Shown here: piece by piece, positions 1-6,112 of the stretch
Layout of the letters: each line of letters begins with the position of its first letter
Numbering within the stretch: the stretch's first letter is position 1
DNA from: an uncultured Tolumonas sp.
GTDB taxonomy: Bacteria > Pseudomonadota > Gammaproteobacteria > Enterobacterales > Aeromonadaceae
Direction of reading: 5' to 3'
Length of the DNA: 11,608 nucleotides
Assembly (NCBI GenBank): GCA_903931645.1
Contig: CAIZDF010000674.1
Coordinates: forward strand, 1 to 11,608
Made by a program: the position numbers and the translations under genes
The notes under the pieces: generated by a model
Databases searched by the model: none
What the model saw: only the letters and a program-made list of their open reading frames with translations
What the model was told of the DNA's origin: nothing

Positions 1-153
1 TACGCCGCGAGACGCGACTACTTCACGCTGTTTGTTGGGGTTAATTGATGCAACCGTGACCTTTATATTGCCGCGCACCAGCGTATCGATGCTGGTTACC
101 GCTTCAATCTCTTCACAGCCGGGGGCAATAATAACCAGTGCTTTTTTGCTCAT
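1..153 (-). CDS. yajL: DJ-1/PfpI-family protein YajL (N-terminal part only)
   Basis: Only the first 51 codons are in the window; the gene continues beyond base 1. The translated start, MSKKALVIIAPGCEEIEAV, is the typical opening strand and first loop of the DJ-1/ThiJ/PfpI superfamily. E14/E15 occupy the position of the conserved acidic residue that partners the catalytic cysteine, which would lie outside the window. The family protects proteins and nucleotides from glyoxal and oxidative damage, probably in the cytoplasm. The ATG at 153 is chosen because an AAGGA ribosome site lies 8 bases upstream. An alternative in-frame ATG at 162 has no such site. The AAGGA overlaps the panE stop codon, so yajL is probably translated after panE from the same transcript. 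panE-yajL adjacency is also the E. coli arrangement, which supports the YajL assignment. Confidence 0.85.
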   Translation of the reverse strand, partial: MSKKALVIIAPGCEEIEAVTSIDTLVRGNIKVTVASINPNKQREVVASRGV

Positions 154-164
154 GATGTTCATCC

Positions 165-1070
165 TTATGCGGTGACAAATTGTGATTCTAATGCTTTGAT
201 TTTTAGGTATAGCGCACGGTGTTGTGGTAATTCAAGCCCGTTTTGTTCTGCTTGCTGTAATAGGTAGCCGGTAATGTAGTCTATTTCCGTCCGGCGTCGA
301 TTGGCGAGGTCTTGCTGCATCGAGGAATAGTTCTTTGCCGTACGATCAACCACTTGCAAGACGAGTTCTTGCCATTCGTTAGCTGTGTTTGTCAGGCCTT
401 GTTGCAATAACAGTGGCTGTAACTCCAGACACAGCTCCGCGATTTCATCCTGATGTTGTAACAGAATACCGCTTTGTTGGTTATAAACCGCTGTAAGCGG
501 ATTAATGACCGCATTCACCACCAGTTTTTGCCACTGTCGTTCCTGTATATGTTCACTCCAGGCGGCATGCCCTAAGGCATCAGCCAATGGCGACACTAAT
601 GTTTGCCACTGTTCCCCGGCTGAATTAAGCGCACCCAGCCAGGTTTCACCAAAGCCGGTGTGTTTAATATGGCAGGCATCGGTTTTCAGTGCACCACAAC
701 TGGTGACACCGGCTAACAATGGGTTATGTGGGAAATGTTCGGTTAGCCATTCAGCCGTGCCCATACCGTTATGCAGCAGCACAAGCGGGCAGGATTCTGG
801 CAGTAAACCGACCAGCGGTTGTAGGGCCTGGGTGACCTGCCAGACTTTGGTGGTGACCAGCAAACAGCCAATTTGCGCCAGATCTTGATAGCCGATGCAA
901 TCAAGTTCGCACATGCAAATTGAACCATCTAATTGTTCCAACAACATGGGTTTGGCTTGTGGTCGATGTGGCTGGCGGGTATCCAGTAGGTTAACTTTTT
1001 GGCCGATGCGTTGCAGGTGGGTGGCAAACAAAGAACCCACGGCGCCGGCCCCTAAAATGGTCCATTGCAT
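165..1070 (-). CDS. panE: 2-dehydropantoate 2-reductase (ketopantoate reductase)
   Basis: A 301-residue cytoplasmic enzyme that reduces ketopantoate to pantoate with NADPH, a step in pantothenate and coenzyme A synthesis. The N-terminal Rossmann domain opens with the dinucleotide motif GAGAVGS at residues 8-14. An HNGMG motif lies at 100-104, with N101 at the substrate/cofactor asparagine position. The C-terminal helical domain carries WQKLVVNAVINPLTA (180-194), where K182 matches the catalytic lysine, and RRRTEIDYI (258-266), where E262 matches the catalytic glutamate. N186, N190 and S250 match further ligand-contacting positions. Length is close to the 303 residues of the E. coli enzyme. 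The start codon has only a weak ribosome site. A candidate promoter lies just upstream, and yajL follows 11 bases after the stop. Confidence 0.95.
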   Translation of the reverse strand: MQWTILGAGAVGSLFATHLQRIGQKVNLLDTRQPHRPQAKPMLLEQLDGSICMCELDCIGYQDLAQIGCLLVTTKVWQVTQALQPLVGLLPESCPLVLLHNGMGTAEWLTEHFPHNPLLAGVTSCGALKTDACHIKHTGFGETWLGALNSAGEQWQTLVSPLADALGHAAWSEHIQERQWQKLVVNAVINPLTAVYNQQSGILLQHQDEIAELCLELQPLLLQQGLTNTANEWQELVLQVVDRTAKNYSSMQQDLANRRRTEIDYITGYLLQQAEQNGLELPQHRALYLKIKALESQFVTA

Positions 1071-1102
1071 AAACAGGTTAACTCACTGTCATATAATAAT
1101 TA

Positions 1103-1131
1103 ATTGTACGATGTCGGCCATGAATTGGCAG
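1103..1131 (-). promoter_or_regulatory. Candidate sigma-70 promoter for panE-yajL
   Basis: Read on the minus strand, CTGCCA (1131-1126, 4 of 6 to the -35 consensus) is followed after 17 bases by TACAAT (1108-1103, 5 of 6 to the -10). Transcription would begin near 1096, leaving a leader of about 25 bases before the panE ATG. The -35 hexamer sits only a few bases from the end of the ERIC-like repeat. Sequence match only. Confidence 0.45.
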
Positions 1132-1134
1132 CTT

Positions 1135-1262
1135 TATATCCAGCGTACTTGAAGTTGCAGCGTCGTTGACGGCGTTCATTCACCCCAATCACATAGCTTA
1201 ACTATGCTCATGGGGATTCACTCACTTGTCGCCTTGCTGCAATTCCAATTACTTTGGATATA
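1135..1262. repeat. ERIC-like palindromic intergenic repeat (128 bp)
   Basis: This stretch is one large imperfect palindrome. It begins TATATCC and ends GGATATA, has GTTGCAGC on the left and GCTGCAAT on the right, and has CATTCACCCCA (1177-1187) facing TGGGGATTCAC (1211-1221). The centre is CATAG-cttaa-CTATG (1192-1206). The length and the two inner motifs match the enterobacterial repetitive intergenic consensus (ERIC, about 127 bp), whose central halves carry TGGGGATTCAC and TGGGGTGA-type sequences. The ends are in the sequence TA, as expected for insertion at a TA target. ERIC elements are non-coding, probably non-autonomous mobile repeats found in intergenic transcribed regions. This one fills about half of the gap between the divergent genes panE and yajQ. 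Confidence 0.75.
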
Positions 1263-1275
1263 GCAGTAGATTACC

Positions 1276-1304
1276 TTCATTCAGATGCTGATTTCTGCTA
1301 GATT
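1276..1304 (+). promoter_or_regulatory. Weak candidate promoter for yajQ
   Basis: TTCATT (1276-1281, 3 of 6) and TAGATT (1299-1304, 4 of 6) are spaced by 17 bases, 32 bases upstream of the yajQ ATG and outside the ERIC-like repeat. If it is used, the repeat is not transcribed with yajQ. The match is poor, and promoter sequence inside the repeat is also possible. Confidence 0.28.
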
Positions 1305-1335
1305 TAGCGCCAATTTGGAATGAGGAGAATTTACT

Positions 1336-1818
1336 ATGCCGTCTTTTGACATTGTATCTGAAGTCGCGATGAACGAAGTTCAGAACGCAGTAGAAAACGC
1401 GAATCGCGAATTGCAGACCCGTTTTGATTTTCGTGGTGTTGAGGCCTCCTTTGAGCTGAACAAAGAAGAGATCAAAATGGCTGCTAATGCTGATTTCCAG
1501 CTCAAACAGATGATCGAAATTCTGCGCGATAAAATTGTGAAACGTGGAATGGATGTTAGCTGTCTGGATATCGGTGACATTGAACATTCTGGCCGTCGTT
1601 ATTTTCAGGTGATCAAACTGAAACAGGGTATCGAAACGGATGTGGCGAAAAAGCTCATCAAAACCATTAAAGATGCCAAGATAAAAGTACAGACTGCGAT
1701 CCAGGGTGATGAAATTCGCGTGACGGGCAAAAAACGTGACGATCTGCAGGAAGCGATGGCGCTGGTGCGTCAGGCGGAGTTGGGGCAATCGTTCCAGTTT
1801 ACCAATTTCCGCGACTAA
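1336..1818 (+). CDS. yajQ: YajQ-family nucleotide/cyclic-di-GMP-binding protein
   Basis: A 160-residue cytoplasmic protein of the YajQ family (E. coli about 163 residues). It opens with the near-invariant [19 protein letters not shown] and contains [14 protein letters not shown] (about residues 28-41). It also has the [16 protein letters not shown] segment and ends [10 protein letters not shown], all family hallmarks. Structures of the family show two ferredoxin-like domains. Members bind nucleotides, and in Xanthomonas and Pseudomonas a homologue is a cyclic-di-GMP receptor; whether this one is cannot be told from sequence. A strong GAGGAG ribosome site precedes the ATG. It is divergent from panE, as in E. 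coli, and ampG follows 69 bases downstream in the same direction. Confidence 0.95.
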   Translation: MPSFDIVSEVAMNEVQNAVENANRELQTRFDFRGVEASFELNKEEIKMAANADFQLKQMIEILRDKIVKRGMDVSCLDIGDIEHSGRRYFQVIKLKQGIETDVAKKLIKTIKDAKIKVQTAIQGDEIRVTGKKRDDLQEAMALVRQAELGQSFQFTNFRD

Positions 1819-1839
1819 CCTGCGTTAGCGCTGTTTCTG

Positions 1840-1877
1840 GCCTCCCGAGCGCATCTGCCTCCGGAGGCTTTATTTTT
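1840..1877 (+). terminator. Possible weak terminator or attenuator between yajQ and ampG
   Basis: GCCTCC (1840-1845) can pair with GGAGGC (1863-1868) across a 17-base loop. A second GCCTCC at 1857-1862 forms a tight competing palindrome with the same right arm. A T-rich run (TTTATTTTTT) follows immediately. The ampG ribosome site GGAG begins at 1879, so the hairpin could end yajQ transcripts or allow partial readthrough into ampG. The two mutually exclusive left arms are visible; any regulatory switching is inference. Confidence 0.5.
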
Positions 1878-1887
1878 TGGAGTTGTC

Positions 1888-3126
1888 ATGCCGCAAAAGC
1901 ACTGGTATCAACAGCTATTTACCCGCCGGATGCTGATCTGTGTTTTCACCGGGTTCAGCTCAGGTTTGCCGCTTTATCTGTTACTCAATCTGGTGCCGGC
2001 CTGGCTGAAAACAGAACAGATTGATTTGAAAGCGATTGGGTTGCTATCGCTGGTGCAATTTCCTTACACCTGGAAATTTATCTGGTCACCGCTGATCGAC
2101 CGCTATCCTATTCTGAATTTAGGTCGTCGTCGCGGCTGGATGCTGTTGTCACAACTGGCGTTGATTATTGCCATTGCGTCACTGGGCTTTTTTTCACCAC
2201 AAACCTCACTGTGGACGATTGCTTATCTGGCCTTTGGCGTGGCTTTTTTCAGTGCCAGTCAGGATATTGTGCTGGATGCCTATCGACGTGAGATCTTATC
2301 GGATCACGAGCTGGGTCTCGGCAATTCGGTGCATGTAAATGCCTACCGGATCGCCGGTTTGGTGCCTGGTTCGTTATCGTTGATTCTGGCCGATCATCTG
2401 CCGTGGCATTGGGTGTTCCCGATCACTGCTTTGTTTATGTTGCCGGGCCTGATGTTGACATTGATGTGTAAAGAGCCGGCCTCATCATCGGTACCGCGTA
2501 CATTACGGGAAGCGGTGATTGAACCATTCCATGAGTTTATTCAGCGCCAAGGTGTGCAGAATGCACTGCTAATTCTGGCATTTATCTTCCTGTATAAACT
2601 GGGCGATAGCATGGCGACATCGCTGGCGACGCCGTTTTATCAAGACATTGGTTTTAGCAAAACAGAAATTGGTCTGATCGCCAAACATGCGGGTCTTTGG
2701 CCGAGTGTAATCGGCGGTATGCTGGGCGGAATTTGGATGCTACAGCTTGGCATCAACCGCGCACTCTGGTTGTTTGGCATCGTGCAGATATTGGCTATTT
2801 TCGGCTTTTATTGGCTGGCTGGTGTCGGGCACGATCGTGTGGCACTGGGTTTTACGATTGGTTTTGAAGCGTTTGGGGTCGGAGTCGGCACTGCTGCTTT
2901 TATTGCTTTCATTGCCCGCACTACAGATCCTCGTTATACCGCTACCCAGTTTGCGTTATTTACCAGTTTGGCCGCCGTACCGCGTACATTCTTTAATGCC
3001 AGCACGGGTTGGTTAGTCGAATTGATGGGCTGGCAAAATTTCTTCCTGCTGTGTGCATTATTGGCGCTTCCGGGCATGTTGTTGTTGTTTAAAGTCGCCC
3101 CGTGGCAAAGCGAAAAAGCAGAGTAA
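1888..3126 (+). CDS. ampG: Muropeptide permease AmpG (MFS transporter)
   Basis: A 412-residue hydrophobic inner-membrane protein with about twelve membrane spans. AmpG carries GlcNAc-anhydroMurNAc-peptides from periplasm to cytoplasm for peptidoglycan recycling, which also feeds ampC beta-lactamase induction where that circuit exists. Family signatures include GFSSGLPLYLLLNLVPAWL (22-40), YTWKFIWSPLIDRY (60-73), GRRRGWML (79-86) and SASQDIVLDAYRRE (122-135). Further on are LYKLGDSMATSLATPFY and, near the end, TATQFALFTSLAAVPRTF. E. coli AmpG is about 490 residues with two extra C-terminal spans; this one ends soon after span twelve, as many proteobacterial homologues do. A GGAG ribosome site lies 5 bases before the ATG. 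It sits directly after yajQ, where E. coli has the unrelated MFS gene yajR. In E. coli ampG is beside yajG, which is also nearby here. Confidence 0.9.
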   Translation: MPQKHWYQQLFTRRMLICVFTGFSSGLPLYLLLNLVPAWLKTEQIDLKAIGLLSLVQFPYTWKFIWSPLIDRYPILNLGRRRGWMLLSQLALIIAIASLGFFSPQTSLWTIAYLAFGVAFFSASQDIVLDAYRREILSDHELGLGNSVHVNAYRIAGLVPGSLSLILADHLPWHWVFPITALFMLPGLMLTLMCKEPASSSVPRTLREAVIEPFHEFIQRQGVQNALLILAFIFLYKLGDSMATSLATPFYQDIGFSKTEIGLIAKHAGLWPSVIGGMLGGIWMLQLGINRALWLFGIVQILAIFGFYWLAGVGHDRVALGFTIGFEAFGVGVGTAAFIAFIARTTDPRYTATQFALFTSLAAVPRTFFNASTGWLVELMGWQNFFLLCALLALPGMLLLFKVAPWQSEKAE

Positions 3127-3127
3127 T

Positions 3128-3162
3128 AAAAAACCGGCAGGGTTCACTTAGCCGGTTTTTTT
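3128..3162. terminator. Bidirectional intrinsic terminator between ampG and ppi
   Basis: AAAAAACCGGC (3128-3138) pairs with GCCGGTTTTTT (from 3151) around a 12-base loop. The hairpin has a T-run on each strand's 3' side, so it can end both ampG (plus strand) and the convergent rlmG-yajG-ppi operon (minus strand). It lies a few bases after the ampG stop and about 20 bases after the ppi stop. Confidence 0.9.
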
Positions 3163-3182
3163 AAAGTACTTACATGCTGAGT

Positions 3183-3737
3183 TTAGTCTAACCGCGTGAC
3201 CTTGGTGATCACAATTGGGTTAGTTGGTACATCACTGGCCCGTAATTTTGGATCAACACTGGTGGGTTCATCCGCAATTTTTTCCAGCACATCTAAACCG
3301 GATACGACTGAACCAAACACGGTGTAACCGGGTTGTACGTTCGCGTCCAACGAGGTGTTGTCGTTCAGATTAAAATAGAACTGACGCGTTGCACTATTCG
3401 GGTCACTCATCCGAGCCATCGCTAACGTACCACGACGGTTAGACAAGCCATTGCTGGATTCGTTTTCTACCGGAGAGTGCGTTGGCAGTGGATCAAAACC
3501 AGCAGTATAACCACCTGCTTGTGCGACAAACCCAGGGATCACACGATGGAACAACGAATTGTTATAGCTACCGTCATCGACATAACTTAAAAAGTTAGCC
3601 ACTGTTTTCGGTGCTTTTTCTGCTTCCAATTCGACAACAATTTTGCCGAGGTTGGTTTGCATTTCTACCCGCGGACCACTGGCCCAGACTAAACCGGGTA
3701 ATAAGGCTAGTAGTACTAATTTACGCAACTTCATCAT
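3183..3737 (-). CDS. ppiA: Periplasmic cyclophilin-type peptidyl-prolyl cis-trans isomerase
   Basis: A 184-residue exported protein. The N-terminus is a signal peptide: basic MMKLRK, a hydrophobic core LVLLALLPGLV, then a probable cleavage after VWA (residue 19). The mature part is a single cyclophilin domain that catalyses cis-trans isomerisation of proline peptide bonds during protein folding in the periplasm. Active-site motifs are FHRVIPGFVAQAGG (63-76, with catalytic R65 and conserved F70 and Q73), QFYFNL (119-124) and YTVFGSVVSGLDVLEKI (138-154). Its start ATG shares one base with the yajG stop codon (TAATG), which implies translational coupling, and an AAAGGT ribosome site lies inside the end of yajG. 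It is last in the rlmG-yajG-ppi operon. Several cyclophilin paralogues exist in bacteria, so the ppiA symbol is the best fit rather than certain. Confidence 0.85.
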   Translation of the reverse strand: MMKLRKLVLLALLPGLVWASGPRVEMQTNLGKIVVELEAEKAPKTVANFLSYVDDGSYNNSLFHRVIPGFVAQAGGYTAGFDPLPTHSPVENESSNGLSNRRGTLAMARMSDPNSATRQFYFNLNDNTSLDANVQPGYTVFGSVVSGLDVLEKIADEPTSVDPKLRASDVPTNPIVITKVTRLD

Positions 3738-4309
3738 TAAAATTGACCTTTGATGGCACCACGGATCTGATTATCAGACAGTGCTTGCGACATGATTTCA
3801 GACAGTTGTTCGTTCAGCAGCACTTCCAAATCATGGATATCAGGACGAGTCACGCTGTCCTGTGAAGAAGCACGGTTATATTCTTTATTCAGAATGTTAC
3901 CGTTGTTGGATACGGTCAGTTTAATGCGGCTTTTCGCATTGGCATTAAACATCACACCTGGTTTGGTTAATGTTGCCTGTAATTCTTCAACGATCACATT
4001 GATATTGATATTGGATTGATTGCCTCGAGCCAGACCTTGTTGCTGGAATCCGTTTTGCAGCCGTTCAGCCAGCATAACATGTGGTGATACTTGGTTAGGG
4101 ATCAAGGTCACAGGTGTGTCAGGCAGCGCGATTTTAATGATCTGGCTGCCCGCACGCTCATCCTGACCATTAACAGAAACATCTACACCTGGCTGATAGA
4201 GCCCATCCAGTTGATCGTCTACGACTGGGTTCAGATTGGCTTTTTGTGGCCATGAAGCGGCACAACCAACAAACAGCAGCACGCTGAGGAGTAACATTAA
4301 CTTTTTCAT
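3737..4309 (-). CDS. yajG: YajG-family lipoprotein
   Basis: A 190-residue predicted lipoprotein. MKKLMLLLSVLLFVGC is a lipoprotein signal peptide with C16 as the acylated cysteine, so the mature protein should be anchored to a membrane, probably the outer one. The rest has family features: an N-terminal segment with KANLNPVV, a central part with LPDTPVTLIP and RLQNGFQQQGL, and a C-terminal helix HDLEVLLNEQLSEIMSQAL. E. coli YajG is of similar length and has no firmly established biochemical role. It starts 8 bases after the rlmG stop, with its ribosome site (TAGGAG) overlapping that stop, and is coupled to ppi downstream. In E. coli yajG lies between bolA and ampG; here both are within a few kb but separated from it. 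Confidence 0.88.
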   Translation of the reverse strand: MKKLMLLLSVLLFVGCAASWPQKANLNPVVDDQLDGLYQPGVDVSVNGQDERAGSQIIKIALPDTPVTLIPNQVSPHVMLAERLQNGFQQQGLARGNQSNININVIVEELQATLTKPGVMFNANAKSRIKLTVSNNGNILNKEYNRASSQDSVTRPDIHDLEVLLNEQLSEIMSQALSDNQIRGAIKGQF

Positions 4310-4317
4310 GGAGGCTC

Positions 4318-5454
4318 CTATCGATTTATTGAGCGTAAAATAACAAATTTACTGTTGCTGGCAATACATTCTGCGCCACCAAAGAGACGTTTTAATTTGA
4401 TGTGATAATCCAAATGTCGGTTACCGACGATCCACAGTTCGCCACCACGTTTCAGACAACGTTTGGCATCGCGGAACATCTGCCAGGCAATGTCATCAGT
4501 GATGGTTTGCAGTTGATGAAATGGCGGATTACAAATAATGACATCAATACTGTTGCTGTCGATGCCATTCAGCGAGTGACCAACCTGAAAGCGGCTACGC
4601 GCCAGATCTTGCGGACGATTTTGTTCGATGTTCAACTGGCTTGATGCCACCGCCATATACGACTCATCAAGGAACAGCAGTTCAGCTTCCGGGTTATATT
4701 CCAGCGCCATTAAACCCAGCACGCCGTTACCGCAACCTAAATCAGCAATCAGGCCGCGTTTTGGGCGAGGCAGGTTTTCCAGCAGGAAACGTGCGCCAAT
4801 ATCCAGACTGGCACGGGCAAACACGTTGGCATGGTTCGCGATCTGATAGTCAGTATTATCCAGTGGCCAGATGGTTGGATAAGGGTTAGTAATCTCAGGG
4901 CGATCTTCCACTTGTGGGTAGATCAAACGTGCTTTTTTCCACGCCAGCGAGGTTTTGGTGGTACCCAAAATCTGTTCAAATAAGGCTAGGGTAGAGTTAT
5001 GGATCTCTTTCACTTTACCGGCGGCAATAATGCGGGTTTCCGGTGTCACCACTTCACGCAGACGCAGCAGCTGATATTCCAGCATCGCCAGCGTTTTTGG
5101 CACTTTGATCAGCACCAGTGACGGTGCGGCTGGTAACGGCGCCAGCACATCTTGCTGGTGTAGTGGCAGTTCTTCCAACTCATTGGTTTGCCAGTTACGG
5201 CGCGTGGCTTCCTGACTTAACAGTGAATCGCTGATCGCAATCGGCTCATAATGCGCTAACCCACAGGTGAGTGCGCCAAAGCTATCATTCAAAATCAGGA
5301 TCGGGCCTTGGCTGGCTGCAGTTTGCAGTTGTTCAGCGGTGAGTTCACGCAGCAGATATTCATCGGCAGCATCCCATGCTTGCAGATTGGGATCATTGGT
5401 AGAAGGGTAGCGGTGCAGCGTGAGCTCACTCGTTTCCAGGTTCAACAGGTTCAT
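4318..5454 (-). CDS. rlmG: 23S rRNA (guanine-1835-N2)-methyltransferase RlmG
   Basis: A 378-residue cytoplasmic enzyme, equal in length to E. coli RlmG (YgjO). It methylates N2 of G1835 in 23S rRNA using S-adenosylmethionine. The protein has a degenerate N-terminal methyltransferase-like domain (ILILNDSFGALTCGLA, 52-67; LVLIKVPKTLAMLE, 113-126). A catalytic C-terminal Rossmann domain follows, with SAM motif DLGCGNGVLGL (238-248), acidic FLDES (261-265) and the substrate-amino-group motif NPPF (309-312). The last part carries GNRHLDYHIKLKRLFG. The RsmC/RlmG family shares this layout. The close N-terminal match (LTLHRYPSTND, AWDAADEYLL) favours RlmG over RsmC. It heads the rlmG-yajG-ppi operon, and a modest GGA ribosome site precedes the ATG. 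alkB is divergent. Confidence 0.93.
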   Translation of the reverse strand: MNLLNLETSELTLHRYPSTNDPNLQAWDAADEYLLRELTAEQLQTAASQGPILILNDSFGALTCGLAHYEPIAISDSLLSQEATRRNWQTNELEELPLHQQDVLAPLPAAPSLVLIKVPKTLAMLEYQLLRLREVVTPETRIIAAGKVKEIHNSTLALFEQILGTTKTSLAWKKARLIYPQVEDRPEITNPYPTIWPLDNTDYQIANHANVFARASLDIGARFLLENLPRPKRGLIADLGCGNGVLGLMALEYNPEAELLFLDESYMAVASSQLNIEQNRPQDLARSRFQVGHSLNGIDSNSIDVIICNPPFHQLQTITDDIAWQMFRDAKRCLKRGGELWIVGNRHLDYHIKLKRLFGGAECIASNSKFVILRSINR

Positions 5455-5458
5455 GCCG

Positions 5459-5487
5459 TTTCCATCTCATAATAATGTCGCTATTCT
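5459..5487 (+). promoter_or_regulatory. Candidate promoter for alkB
   Basis: TTTCCA (5459-5464, 4 of 6) and TATTCT (5482-5487, 4 of 6) are spaced by exactly 17 bases. The start point would be near 5494, giving a leader of about 34 bases before the alkB ATG. Its -10 hexamer overlaps the opposite-strand -10 proposed for rlmG. Confidence 0.4.
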
Positions 5488-5511
5488 ACCTGTCATCCTC
5501 GTTCAGACCAA
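5483..5511 (-). promoter_or_regulatory. Candidate promoter for the rlmG-yajG-ppi operon
   Basis: On the minus strand, TTGGTC (5511-5506, 3 of 6) precedes TAGAAT (5488-5483, 5 of 6) by 17 bases. Transcription would start near 5476, about 20 bases before the rlmG ATG. It is back to back with the alkB promoter candidate, so only one polymerase could occupy the site at a time. Confidence 0.4.
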
Positions 5512-5527
5512 TGCACCGGAGCAGAAA

Positions 5528-6112
5528 ATGCCGTTAGAACGTCAGTTACTTACCGATGCGGAGTTGTGGTGGCAGGCCGATTTTTTACCGGCACCGGTTG
5601 CGCAGCATTGGTACGCGTTATTACAGGAACAAGTTAACTGGCAACAATTACCGATCCGGATGTTTGGTCGGGTGCTGTTACAGCCACGATTGCTCTGTTG
5701 GTATGGCGAGGCGAGTTACACCTACTCCAAATTGACGCTGCCAGCCACGCCCTGGCCGGCTTGGTTATTGCCCTTAAAGCAGCAAGTGGAGCAGGCTGTT
5801 GGTGCCAGTTTCAACGGCGTGTTACTCAATTATTACCGTGACGGACAAGATTCGATGGGCTGGCACAGCGACGATGAACCTGAGTTGGGTCGTGACCCGA
5901 TGATTGCGTCGGTCAGTTTGGGGGCTGCGCGGCGTTTTACGCTGAAACACAAACAGCAACCATTGAAACACGAATTATTGTTAACCGAGGGTAGTTTGTT
6001 GGTGATGGCGGGGTACATGCAGCATCATTGGCTGCATGCATTACCGAAAATGGCGCGCGTTCAAGATGGGCGGATCAACCTGACGTTCCGTCAGATTATC
6101 TTCGGTTCATAA
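5528..6112 (+). CDS. alkB: AlkB-like 2-oxoglutarate/Fe(II)-dependent dioxygenase
   Basis: A 194-residue protein of the ALKBH2/3-like bacterial AlkB group, which repairs alkylated bases (such as 1-methyladenine and 3-methylcytosine) by oxidative demethylation. Visible motifs are PRLLCWYG (53-60) and NYYRDGQDSMGWHSDDE (101-117), holding the iron ligands H113 and D115. WLHALPK (168-174) supplies the distal histidine H170, and GRINLTFR (181-188) is the RxNxTxR signature with R182 and R188 for 2-oxoglutarate binding. The active site is therefore complete. The reading frame is open further upstream to 5420, but ATG 5528 is chosen. It has GGAG 6 bases before it, homologues begin near here, and the longer form would run into the divergent rlmG. 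The 3' end overlaps the convergent TPR gene by 22 bases. The symbol is for the family; this is not the long E. coli ada-alkB type. Confidence 0.88.
   Translation: MPLERQLLTDAELWWQADFLPAPVAQHWYALLQEQVNWQQLPIRMFGRVLLQPRLLCWYGEASYTYSKLTLPATPWPAWLLPLKQQVEQAVGASFNGVLLNYYRDGQDSMGWHSDDEPELGRDPMIASVSLGAARRFTLKHKQQPLKHELLLTEGSLLVMAGYMQHHWLHALPKMARVQDGRINLTFRQIIFGS

Noticed and set aside
505..888. Long plus-strand open frame opposite panE
   Set aside because: Its translation is low-complexity and unlike any family; panE on the other strand is unmistakable, so this is a shadow frame.
5420..5527. In-frame upstream extension of alkB by 36 residues
   Set aside because: It overlaps the divergent rlmG start, has no ribosome site, and the extra residues do not resemble AlkB. 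ATG 5528 has a well-spaced GGAG.
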